From Candidatus Cloacimonadota bacterium (GTDB lineage: Bacteria > Cloacimonadota > Cloacimonadia > Cloacimonadales > WRIO01): 7,535 nt of DNA. This document shows, in pieces, positions 1-5,519 of the stretch (within the stretch, counting starts at the first letter, position 1; every line of letters starts with the position of its first letter). Made by a program: the position numbers and the translations under genes. Under the pieces are notes generated by a model. That model was not told where the DNA came from, ran no database searches, and saw only the letters and a program-made list of their open reading frames with translations. The stretch covers positions 1 through 7,535 of the forward strand of contig WRIO01000045.1 in NCBI GenBank assembly GCA_009782695.1, read 5' to 3'.

Positions 1-124
1 CATCGGCTATTTCCTTGTTCGTGGTCTGATTGTCGAGTAGCATGGTCATAGCTTTTTGAGCGGTCTTGTTAAAGACTGGTAAATAATCAATCTTTTCTAG
101 TATAGCATCCATTGAAATCATCAT
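1..124 (-). CDS. Probable HDOD-domain signalling protein, N-terminal fragment
   Basis: Only the first 41 codons are in the window; the gene continues past the left edge. The ATG at 124-122 overlaps the stop of the preceding cheD in an ATGA arrangement and has a GAGGAG ribosome binding site at 133-138, 8 bases upstream. A second ATG follows immediately and a third lies at 112-110. The visible peptide contains KIDYLPVFNKTAQKAM, then LLDNQTTNKEIAD. This resembles the beginning of HDOD domains: a 'lp-plp' motif, a helix ending 'LLxD', then 'sxxEIAxxI'. HDOD proteins are non-catalytic relatives of HD phosphohydrolases that act in signalling and are often found beside chemotaxis and regulatory genes. 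The overlap makes it the fifth gene of the che operon. The family call rests on about 35 residues, so it is an inference; the reading frame itself is well supported. Confidence 0.55.
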   Translation of the reverse strand, partial: MMISMDAILEKIDYLPVFNKTAQKAMTMLLDNQTTNKEIAD

Positions 125-603
125 AATTCATACTCCTCATAACTATTTGAAACCAGCACCTTCCCTGTCTCAATAAAGATGCGGACGGTCCTGCTTTTCG
201 ACCCCCCGACATCCTCTTTGTGAATGATCATGTTATTTCTCCAAAGGATTTTCCTTACAGCGGTGTAGTTCCGCTCCCCTATGTTAAAATGTTTGTTCTT
301 GTCCATTACATTACTACCGCCGATGACCTTCGTGATGATGTGATTTCGGGAGCCACCCATTTTAAACAATTCCTTGTATAAAGCGGGCACTCCTAAATCT
401 ACAAATTTATAAGGATTTACATTGGTTATGTTCCTCTCTATATGAGATTCTGGTAACATAATGTGTATCAATCCACCAATCTTTTTGTATGGATCGTAGA
501 CAGCTAGAGCAACGCATGACCCTAGAGAATATGTAATCAAAACCTCATCAGTTTTGGAACTCATTTTCAAATCTGCGATATTTACAACTATTTGTTTTGT
601 CAT
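121..603 (-). CDS. cheD: Chemoreceptor glutamine deamidase CheD (catalytic residues intact)
   Basis: This 160-residue protein has the usual CheD length. CheD hydrolyses the side-chain amide of specific glutamines in methyl-accepting chemotaxis receptors, making glutamates that CheR can methylate. In many bacteria it also pairs with the CheC phosphatase. Visible family motifs are LGSCVALAVYDP (27-38), GGLIHIMLP (43-51), a GGSNVM segment and an IGERN segment. The catalytic triad described for Thermotoga maritima CheD (Thr21, Cys27, His44) maps to Thr24, Cys30 and His47 with identical spacing, so the enzyme should be active. The ATG at 603-601 lies 6 bases after the upstream cheD-like stop, with an AGGA site at 614-617. 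It follows the degenerate paralogue and overlaps the next gene by 4 bases, so it belongs to the cheA-cheR operon. No cheC is in the window. Confidence 0.95.
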   Translation of the reverse strand: MTKQIVVNIADLKMSSKTDEVLITYSLGSCVALAVYDPYKKIGGLIHIMLPESHIERNITNVNPYKFVDLGVPALYKELFKMGGSRNHIITKVIGGSNVMDKNKHFNIGERNYTAVRKILWRNNMIIHKEDVGGSKSRTVRIFIETGKVLVSNSYEEYEL

Positions 604-609
604 AATTTT

Positions 610-1122
610 TTATTCCTGCTCGTCATTTTCTCTTTTCTCATAAGGAAACCAATCCGATTTCCTTACCTTTTCTGTTTTTAATGTAAGACTTTGACCGTCT
701 TCTGTATTATAAATAAATTTCCTACCCATCTTACCCCCTGTATCTGATGATAAAATCTCTATCATAAAATAGCCTAATATAGTATTGGCTACACTGACAT
801 TACTTACACCTGCTTGTGCACTTGTTTCATTGTCACTACCCCCTATCAGGTGAGCCTTTAGATCCTCGACATTTGATCCTTTATTCCTCATCTTTTTTAT
901 CAGATGCTTGATAGCTACTGCGCCGTATTTTGTCGAAAGTGTCGTCTTATCAGGTGGATAAGGGTATAAATACGAACAGCAACCAGAATACATTTTTCGT
1001 TTGTCGTAAATCCCCACAAAGATACCGGAGCCTGTTACACCGTATATGCTTGTGTGGTTATCAGTAATAAACATATAACCCGGCAAGATTAGATATTTGA
1101 TCTCTGATATGCTAAAACTCAT
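610..1122 (-). CDS. Degenerate CheD paralogue, predicted catalytically inactive
   Basis: This 170-residue protein has the CheD fold signature: LPGYMF near the N-terminus, TGSGIFVGIYDKRK, then TKYGAVAIKHLIKKM, LIGGSDNE and a C-terminal segment with SSDTGGKMGRKF matching the CheD 'DxGGxxgR' region. Aligned to the neighbouring canonical CheD, the three catalytic positions are replaced: Thr by Tyr27, Cys by Gly33 and His by Ser50, with the 6- and 17-residue spacings preserved. Deamidase activity is therefore unlikely. Two cysteines (48 and 49) lie near the lost histidine, but not at the catalytic position. I chose the ATG at 1122-1120 because the AGGA at 1130-1133 is 7 bases from it; the GTG at 1125-1123 just before it is only 4 bases away and would add one residue. 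The start overlaps the cheR stop. The frame is intact over its full length, so it appears to be maintained. Binding a receptor, CheC or the other CheD is speculation. Confidence 0.85.
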   Translation of the reverse strand: MSFSISEIKYLILPGYMFITDNHTSIYGVTGSGIFVGIYDKRKMYSGCCSYLYPYPPDKTTLSTKYGAVAIKHLIKKMRNKGSNVEDLKAHLIGGSDNETSAQAGVSNVSVANTILGYFMIEILSSDTGGKMGRKFIYNTEDGQSLTLKTEKVRKSDWFPYEKRENDEQE

Positions 1123-1532
1123 CACACTTTCCTGTAGGTGGCAGGCTGAACATACTGGAAGGCGTGTTTCAATCCGTTTAAACTTTCGCTATGACCTATC
1201 ATCAGATATGCACCTTTGTTCATAAATTGATAAAATCTATTTACTATCTTTTCTTTGGTTGGATTGTCAAAATAGATCATCACATTACGACAAAAGATGA
1301 TATCATAGCTTTGTTTGTGTGTAAAAGGTTCTATCAAGTTCAGCCTATCAAACTTCACATGACGCTGTATCTCTGGCTTTACTTTTACATATCCTGCTGC
1401 TTTGCCTGTCCCTGATTGAAAATTTTCCCTGAGCTGCTGCTTTGGAAGCTTTTCTACCGATTTGAATTCATACACACCTCTCATAGCTATTTTTAGCACT
1501 TTGGTTGAAATATCGGTGGCATATATCTCAAA
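1122..1532 (-). pseudogene. cheR: CheR receptor methyltransferase, C-terminal part of a frameshifted gene
   Basis: This is the second half of CheR, in the -1 frame relative to the first half. In frame it begins FEIYATDISTKVLKIAMRGV, the conserved CheR stretch whose 'ATDI' aspartate contacts S-adenosylmethionine. It continues through FDRLNLIEPF, the FCRNVMIYFD motif of the Rossmann-like methyltransferase core, and IGHSESL near the end. Joined to the N-terminal part it restores a 273-residue protein, the normal CheR length, with FCRNVMIYF at about 217-225 and IGHSESL at about 249-255. A GTG at 1499-1497 could in principle start a separate 125-residue product, but this would omit the first half of the cofactor site and I see no ribosome binding site for it. 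The stop overlaps the start of the CheD paralogue. The disruption may be a genuine mutation or a sequencing error. Confidence 0.85.
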
Positions 1533-1942
1533 GGATATTTGTCGCCTACTAGCTCGTTCATTGTGATAGAAATAGAATATGGCTCTTCGCCTGAAGAGCT
1601 AGCTGCACACCATATTCTCACAGGTTCGCTGTGTCTAAAGTGAAAATTTGGGTACCAAACAGACTTCATAAATTCAAAATGCTTTTCTTCTCGGAAGAAA
1701 TTGGTCACATTTGTCGATATTAGATTTATCAAGCCTTCTAATTCTTCGCCACTTTTATCATTGTATATTATATCGTAATAAGCTTTGTAGCTGGGTAATT
1801 CTCGCTTGCGCAGTAGCTTACTGACACGCGACTGGACCAGCTGTTTTTTATCGCCGTCGTAAAGATTGATACCCGTCTTTGTGTATACCAAGTCAGCAAA
1901 AAGCTTAAAATCTTTATCTGTAATCGTGTATATATCGCTCAT
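1493..1942 (-). pseudogene. cheR: CheR receptor methyltransferase, N-terminal part of a frameshifted gene
   Basis: CheR transfers methyl groups from S-adenosylmethionine to receptor glutamates, the methylation half of chemotactic adaptation. This reading frame encodes 149 residues. It has the all-helical N-terminal CheR domain (about 8-75, with the basic helix SRVSKLLRKRELPSY), the signature STNVTNFFREEKHF (76-89) and the cofactor-binding motif WCAASSSGEEPYS (111-123). CheR homology ends at Pro137. The last 12 residues (LRYMPPIFQPKC) do not resemble CheR and lead to a stop. Homology resumes in the -1 frame at the same point: inserting one T in the sense-strand CCTTTGAG (AAA at 1530-1532 on the plus strand) gives a continuous frame of 822 bases. 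The ATG at 1942 is 2 bases after the cheA stop, with no clear ribosome binding site, so translation is probably coupled to cheA. As it stands, the product would be truncated inside the methyltransferase domain. Confidence 0.88.
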
Positions 1943-1944
1943 AA

Positions 1945-4200
1945 TTATTTTTCTACATCTAATTTATTTACATCTAATATCAAGCCGACTTTACCGTCAC
2001 CCATGATGGTGGCACCTGAGATACCGTCGAGTTCTTGGAACTTTTCTCCCAATGTTTTCACCACCACGCTTTGGATATCTAGCACTTCATCTACAGCTAT
2101 CGCAAAGACCTTTTCGTTGGTTTCCAATATTATCAGGAGATTGTCTTGCAAGTTTTCGTTTTGAGACTTAAACTTGAATTTTCTGTTTAATCTGATGATA
2201 GGTATTAGGTTTCCTTCTACCATCACAGTCTCAGCTTTATTCATCACGCTACTAAGTGTCTGTCCTTCAGGTTTGATAGACCTTTTGATATTTGCAGTAG
2301 GTATGATATATAGCTCTCCTGAGACCTTCACCAGCATACCCTCGATGATAGCCAGTGTGAGTGGTAGAGCTATGCGGAAAGTAGAGCCTTTGTTTGGTTC
2401 AGTGATGATATCTACGCCACCACCCAGTAAAGTGATAGCTTGCATCACCACATCCATACCCACACCACGACCAGACACAGTAGAAACTACATCCATCGTG
2501 CTGAAGCCAGGCAAGAACACCAGCTTATATATTTCAGAGTCTGTCATTTGACTGTTTTCCCGAACAAGTCCTCTTTCTACCGCTTTTTTAAATATCTTCT
2601 CTTTGTCCAGACCCTTGCCGTCATCTTTTACTTCTATTACTATGGTGTTGCCTTTGTGATAAGCAGCAAGTGTGATCATTCCTTTTGGCGATTTGCCAGC
2701 AGCTTTCCTATCCTCTGGTGACTCTACACCGTGGTCACAAGAGTTACGAATCATGTGCATCAAAGGTTCGTATAGCGAATCTACCATATTTCTGTCGATT
2801 TCTGTTTCCTCTCCGTGAAGTACTAAATCTATAGATTTTTTATGCTGAGCTGTGTAGTCACGTATCACCCTCTTCATCTTTGTAAAGGTCTGAGATATAG
2901 GTATCATGCGCAGAGCTAATGATGCTTTTTGTAGGTCAGATATCACGCGGTGCAAGCCGGCTTTTTTCTTTTGAAATTCATGATCGAAAATACTTCGGAT
3001 GTTTTTGTCTTGGTAAAATAGATTATAAGAAATCACTAGTTCGCCAACCATATCTATCAGTATGTCGAGTTTCTCTGTCTTTACTCGCACACTCTCTTCT
3101 TGTTGCTTTACTGTGCGGTCTGCGCCTCCTCCGCCTCCACCGGTGTCTCCACCTTCGGGAGCTTCGGCTGCTGCTGGGGAAGGAGCTGAGCTAGTTGCTG
3201 GCGTAGCAGGTGCAGTACCAGTCGCTTGCACTGGAGTAGCCGCTGCTGTAGAAGTAGATGTAGCTGCGGGAGGCACTATCTCCAGGCTACCTGGTATAGG
3301 TTGTCCTGCTGCTGCACTGCTGAGCTGCAGAACTATAGATTCCACTTCTTGGTCAGTTGCCTGTTCCACTTTATTCTTTACATTCAAGCCAGAAAGGATT
3401 CTTTTTATCAGATCTATTGTTTTGAATATCAATGCACTGGTCTCTGGCAATATATGTAGCTTGCCATTCCTAGCTTTGTCGAGTATATTTTCTGCTTCGT
3501 GCGATATATGGTTTATTTTATTTAATCCCATAAATCCACTCACACCTTTTAATGTATGGAATGGACGGAATATCTCGTTTATCAACCCTAAATCGCCAGG
3601 AGACTGCTCTAAATCTAGCATCAAGCTTTCTAGAGTAACTACATATTCGTTAGCTTCATTGATAAAGTCCATGAATAAATCGTCATCGGTGTCGTCCGGT
3701 TCTATTACAGCTGGAGTGGGAGGCGGAGTAGCCACTACCGGTGCCTTTACAGGTTCGGCAGGCACAGCAACCACAGGTTCTGGTGCTTCTACGCTAGCCA
3801 CCTCTGTGGGGGCGACAGGAGTATCATCTGTTTCATCAGATAAATCCAACGAAGCGTCTGCTAGGTTTTCTGCCTCTATTTCACCACTCTCGTGCAAGAT
3901 TCCCTTGTTTTTTGTGGCATTTGCAGACTTCTTAAATGCTTCAAAGTTTAGGTATATAGAATCATATATGGTGTTTGGATCGCTGATGGGGTCTATATCT
4001 TTTAGTATCAACTTCTCGATAGAATCGCATATAGCAGTCAGCGGCGGGAGTAGACTACCGTTTTCGAAGTCTATCACCTCTTCTTTCAATGGATCAAGCA
4101 AAGACAACAAAGCTGCTAACTCTGTGTATTCCTTCTCATCCAAATCTACAAGAGCTATCGATAAATTCTCCACTCTCTCAAAAAAATCTTCTTTAAACAT
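1945..4200 (-). CDS. cheA: Chemotaxis histidine kinase CheA
   Basis: This 751-residue cytoplasmic kinase takes input from receptor and CheW arrays, autophosphorylates, and passes phosphate to response regulators such as CheY. Domains in order: an unassigned helical N-terminal region (1-100); an acidic, then Pro/Ala/Val-rich linker (101-172); the P1 phosphotransfer domain (about 174-295) with FHTLKGVSGFMGL and phospho-acceptor His215; a second Ala/Pro/Thr/Ser linker ending in a glycine run (297-361); the P3 dimerisation helices (about 365-440); the P4 ATPase with N box HMIRNSCDHGVE (482-493), G1 DDGKG (526-530), F box FLPGFST (562-568) and G2 GRGVGMD (577-583); and the CheW-like P5 domain (about 612-751). 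I see no P2 CheY-binding domain between P1 and P3. The ATG at 4200 has a GAGGG site 6 bases upstream. It is the first gene of the operon, followed after 2 bases by cheR. Confidence 0.96.
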   Translation of the reverse strand: MFKEDFFERVENLSIALVDLDEKEYTELAALLSLLDPLKEEVIDFENGSLLPPLTAICDSIEKLILKDIDPISDPNTIYDSIYLNFEAFKKSANATKNKGILHESGEIEAENLADASLDLSDETDDTPVAPTEVASVEAPEPVVAVPAEPVKAPVVATPPPTPAVIEPDDTDDDLFMDFINEANEYVVTLESLMLDLEQSPGDLGLINEIFRPFHTLKGVSGFMGLNKINHISHEAENILDKARNGKLHILPETSALIFKTIDLIKRILSGLNVKNKVEQATDQEVESIVLQLSSAAAGQPIPGSLEIVPPAATSTSTAAATPVQATGTAPATPATSSAPSPAAAEAPEGGDTGGGGGGADRTVKQQEESVRVKTEKLDILIDMVGELVISYNLFYQDKNIRSIFDHEFQKKKAGLHRVISDLQKASLALRMIPISQTFTKMKRVIRDYTAQHKKSIDLVLHGEETEIDRNMVDSLYEPLMHMIRNSCDHGVESPEDRKAAGKSPKGMITLAAYHKGNTIVIEVKDDGKGLDKEKIFKKAVERGLVRENSQMTDSEIYKLVFLPGFSTMDVVSTVSGRGVGMDVVMQAITLLGGGVDIITEPNKGSTFRIALPLTLAIIEGMLVKVSGELYIIPTANIKRSIKPEGQTLSSVMNKAETVMVEGNLIPIIRLNRKFKFKSQNENLQDNLLIILETNEKVFAIAVDEVLDIQSVVVKTLGEKFQELDGISGATIMGDGKVGLILDVNKLDVEK

Positions 4201-4206
4201 CTGAAT

Positions 4207-4211
4207 CCCTC
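4207..4211 (-). promoter_or_regulatory. Ribosome binding site of cheA
   Basis: The sense sequence GAGGG followed by ATTCAG and ATG places a Shine-Dalgarno core 6 bases before the cheA start. This supports the ATG at 4200-4198 as the start. Confidence 0.7.
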
Positions 4212-4232
4212 TTCAAAAATCTTTTTTTGTGC

Positions 4233-4261
4233 AAACTATTATTTAATAGCTTTTTTGTCAA
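4233..4261 (-). promoter_or_regulatory. Candidate sigma70-type promoter of the cheA operon
   Basis: On the minus strand a perfect TTGACA (4261-4256) is followed after 17 bases by TAGTTT (4238-4233), which keeps the TAnnnT pattern of a -10 box. Transcription would start near 4226, giving a leader of about 25 bases containing the cheA ribosome binding site. A run of eight A residues on the sense strand (4273-4266) sits just upstream of the -35 box, where an UP element would be. No experimental support; the -10 box matches only 3 of 6 bases. Confidence 0.45.
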
Positions 4262-4265
4262 CCAC

Positions 4266-4318
4266 TTTTTTTTAGTCTATGAAAAATAAGTTTTTTTTTC
4301 TTTTTTTAAGATTTTTTT
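4266..4318. other. Cluster of phased A/T tracts upstream of the cheA promoter
   Basis: Plus-strand T runs start at 4266 (8 long), 4291 (9), 4301 (7) and 4312 (7). The last three start 10 and 11 bases apart, close to one helical turn. Such phasing is known to bend DNA, and the tract nearest the -35 box could act as an UP element for cheA. The base runs are directly visible; the regulatory role is inferred. Confidence 0.4.
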
Positions 4319-4370
4319 AGGTCTTATATCGCTTTTGTTTATATTATGTTAACTATATATTTTCTTACCT

Positions 4371-4396
4371 TTTAAAACGCAATATTTAAAACGCAA
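4371..4396. repeat. Tandem 12-bp direct repeat, 14-bp period
   Basis: TTTAAAACGCAA occurs at 4371-4382 and again, without mismatch, at 4385-4396, separated by TA. It lies in the divergent spacer about 170 bases upstream of cheA and about 320 bases upstream of kamE. It could be a binding site for a regulator recognising direct repeats, but no regulator is encoded in the window and the function is unknown. Confidence 0.5.
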
Positions 4397-4560
4397 ATCA
4401 TTTTTCAAATTGTCGATTTTTTAGCTTGATTCTGGTCTACCTGAAAAAAATATGGTTATTTTTTCATATTAAAAAACCCCAAATACTCCTTAGAAAGGAA
4501 ATTTTCGATACCAAAACATGTATCTTACACTTGTTAAAAAAAAACGATGATCGATTACTA

Positions 4561-4593
4561 GCCCGTAGAGCAGCCAAAGGGCGGTTTCTCGCC
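4561..4593 (+). other. GC-rich island with alternative short hairpins
   Basis: Within otherwise AT-rich spacer, GGCG (4580-4583) can pair with CGCC (4590-4593) across a 6-base loop. Alternatively GCCC (4561-4564) can pair with GGGC (4579-4582). The two stems share bases and are mutually exclusive, as in attenuators, but both are only 4 bp. The bases after the second stem (ATTTCTTTACT) are only partly T-rich, so it would be a weak terminator at best. Confidence 0.25.
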
Positions 4594-4704
4594 ATTTCTT
4601 TACTACTTACTACCCATTTTTATCCCTAAAAAATAGTTGCAAGTGCGATATTTGCTATGTAAAAATTATATTGACAAATAATGCATAGAAAAAAAGATTG
4701 ACCG

Positions 4705-4710
4705 AAGGAG
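4705..4710 (+). promoter_or_regulatory. Ribosome binding site of kamE
   Basis: AAGGAG stands 7 bases before the ATG at 4718-4720, a near-ideal Shine-Dalgarno that fixes the kamE start. Confidence 0.8.
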
Positions 4711-4717
4711 AGTAAAT

Positions 4718-5473
4718 ATGTCTTTTGTAATAGATCCTACCTGTATCAAGCCTTATGGTGACACACTAAATGATGGTCGAATGCAGTTTTCTTTTGTATT
4801 ACCTGTCAGCTGCGATGAGCTGGGGAAAGAAGCAGCTAAAACATTGCTAAAAAAAATGGGTTTTGACAATATCGATGTCTGCTTATTGAAAGACTTGCAA
4901 GAAGGTTTTACCCAGTTTATAGCTTATGCAAACACGTCTATCACTGTAGATATCACCAAAATACAAGTAAAAACTGTCGATACAGCTGTCATGAGTATGG
5001 AAGAAACTGACGATTTTATCGAAAAAACTATGCACAGGAAGTTAGTGGTAGTCGGTGCATGTATCGAGTCGGACGCTCACACTGTGGGTATAGATGCTAT
5101 CATGAATATGAAAGGGTATAACCATAGATACGGTTTGGAACGATATAAGTATTTTGAGGCTCATAATCTGGGTGCTTCTGTCCCTTGCGAGCAGCTACTA
5201 AAGAAGGCAACAGAGCTAAAAGCCGACGCCATATTAGTCTCGCAGATAGTTACTCAAAAAGATATACATATAAAGAACTTAACCCGTTTGATAGAGCTGG
5301 CAGAGGCAGAAAATATTCGTGACAAAATGCTCTTTATTTGCGGAGGTCCACGCATAAACCACGAGCTTGCTATCGAGCTAGGTTATGATGCAGGTTTTGG
5401 TGCCGGAACATACTCTACAAATGTAGCAAGCTTTATAGCTACCGAAATGGAAAGAAAAAGGTTACGAGTGTAA
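4718..5473 (+). CDS. kamE: Lysine 5,6-aminomutase beta subunit (B12-binding)
   Basis: This 251-residue protein matches the small subunit of lysine 5,6-aminomutase. With the alpha subunit KamD, the enzyme uses adenosylcobalamin and pyridoxal phosphate to move the terminal amino group of beta-lysine (or D-lysine) to the adjacent carbon, in anaerobic lysine fermentation. The N-terminal part (about 10-100) is the dimerisation region, with KPYGDTLNDG. From about 108 follows the Rossmann-like cobalamin domain. It has the base-on histidine motif DAHTVGID with His121 and the PLP-anchoring lysine in MNMKGY (Lys132). The 11-residue gap equals that between His133 and Lys144 of the Clostridium sticklandii enzyme. 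SQIVTQKDIHIKN and FICGGPRINHELA-type segments complete it. It is typical in length and appears intact. kamD normally lies directly upstream, but the upstream neighbour here is the divergent cheA, so KamD must be encoded elsewhere. It is the first gene of the rightward cluster. Confidence 0.93.
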   Translation: MSFVIDPTCIKPYGDTLNDGRMQFSFVLPVSCDELGKEAAKTLLKKMGFDNIDVCLLKDLQEGFTQFIAYANTSITVDITKIQVKTVDTAVMSMEETDDFIEKTMHRKLVVVGACIESDAHTVGIDAIMNMKGYNHRYGLERYKYFEAHNLGASVPCEQLLKKATELKADAILVSQIVTQKDIHIKNLTRLIELAEAENIRDKMLFICGGPRINHELAIELGYDAGFGAGTYSTNVASFIATEMERKRLRV

Positions 5474-5476
5474 TAA

Positions 5477-5488
5477 ATAGTATACTAT
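5477..5488. repeat. Perfect 12-bp palindrome between kamE and mntP
   Basis: ATAGTATACTAT reads the same on both strands. It lies 4 bases after the kamE stop and 20 bases before the mntP ribosome binding site. It is a possible operator for a dimeric regulator, but it is short and AT-rich, lacks the sequence of MntR or Fur boxes that I know, and may be chance. Confidence 0.3.
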
Positions 5489-5508
5489 GCGCACTATCAC
5501 TAAAAGTC

Positions 5509-5513
5509 AGGAG
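5509..5513 (+). promoter_or_regulatory. Ribosome binding site that points to an AUC start for mntP
   Basis: AGGAG ends 6 bases before an ATC at 5520-5522, the standard spacing. The nearest accepted start codon in frame, TTG at 5535, is 21 bases from this site and has no Shine-Dalgarno of its own. This site therefore decides the start of mntP. Confidence 0.6.
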
Positions 5514-5519
5514 TAGCAG

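Larger units (their letters stand above)
4201..4717. other. AT-rich divergent intergenic region between cheA and kamE
   Basis: About 515 bases separate the two divergent gene clusters. The cheA-proximal part (4222-4318) is full of T runs on the plus strand. The middle contains a 12-bp direct repeat (4371-4396). A small GC-rich island lies at 4561-4593 and can form hairpins. The right end carries the kamE ribosome binding site and a TTGACA (4671-4676) without a good -10 box 16-18 bases downstream. The one open frame here (4426-4629) starts at TTG, has no ribosome binding site and shows no recognisable protein, so I do not call a gene. I see no riboswitch, tRNA or mobile-element end. Confidence 0.7.

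Noticed and set aside
1493..1534. Programmed -1 ribosomal frameshift or RF2-type CTTTGA slip in cheR
   Set aside because: The sequence contains CTTTGA, but out of the reading phase used in prfB, and the shift needed is -1, not +1. No X XXY YYZ heptamer is present. A one-base deletion or sequencing error explains it more simply.
3062..4204. 380-codon open frame on the plus strand opposite cheA
   Set aside because: It is a shadow of the Ala/Pro-rich and other coding sequence of cheA. Its composition is repetitive Ser/Ala/Val with no family resemblance, and cheA on the other strand has all expected motifs.
4426..4629. 67-codon open frame in the spacer, with a short segment (LLARRAAKGRF) faintly like the C-terminus of ribosomal protein L34
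   Set aside because: It starts at TTG with no ribosome binding site, has AT-driven composition, no L34-like N-terminus, and the similarity covers only about ten residues. Probably chance.
4671..4699. TTGACA upstream of kamE as the -35 box of its promoter
   Set aside because: The hexamer is perfect, but at 16-18 bases downstream only AAAGAT, AAGATT or AGATTG is found, and the start of transcription would fall inside the ribosome binding site. Not supported well enough to annotate as a promoter.
4201..4717. Riboswitch (cobalamin, lysine, cyclic-di-GMP or manganese) upstream of kamE or mntP
   Set aside because: None of the conserved core motifs I know for these classes is visible in the AT-rich spacer, and the gap before mntP is only 46 bases.
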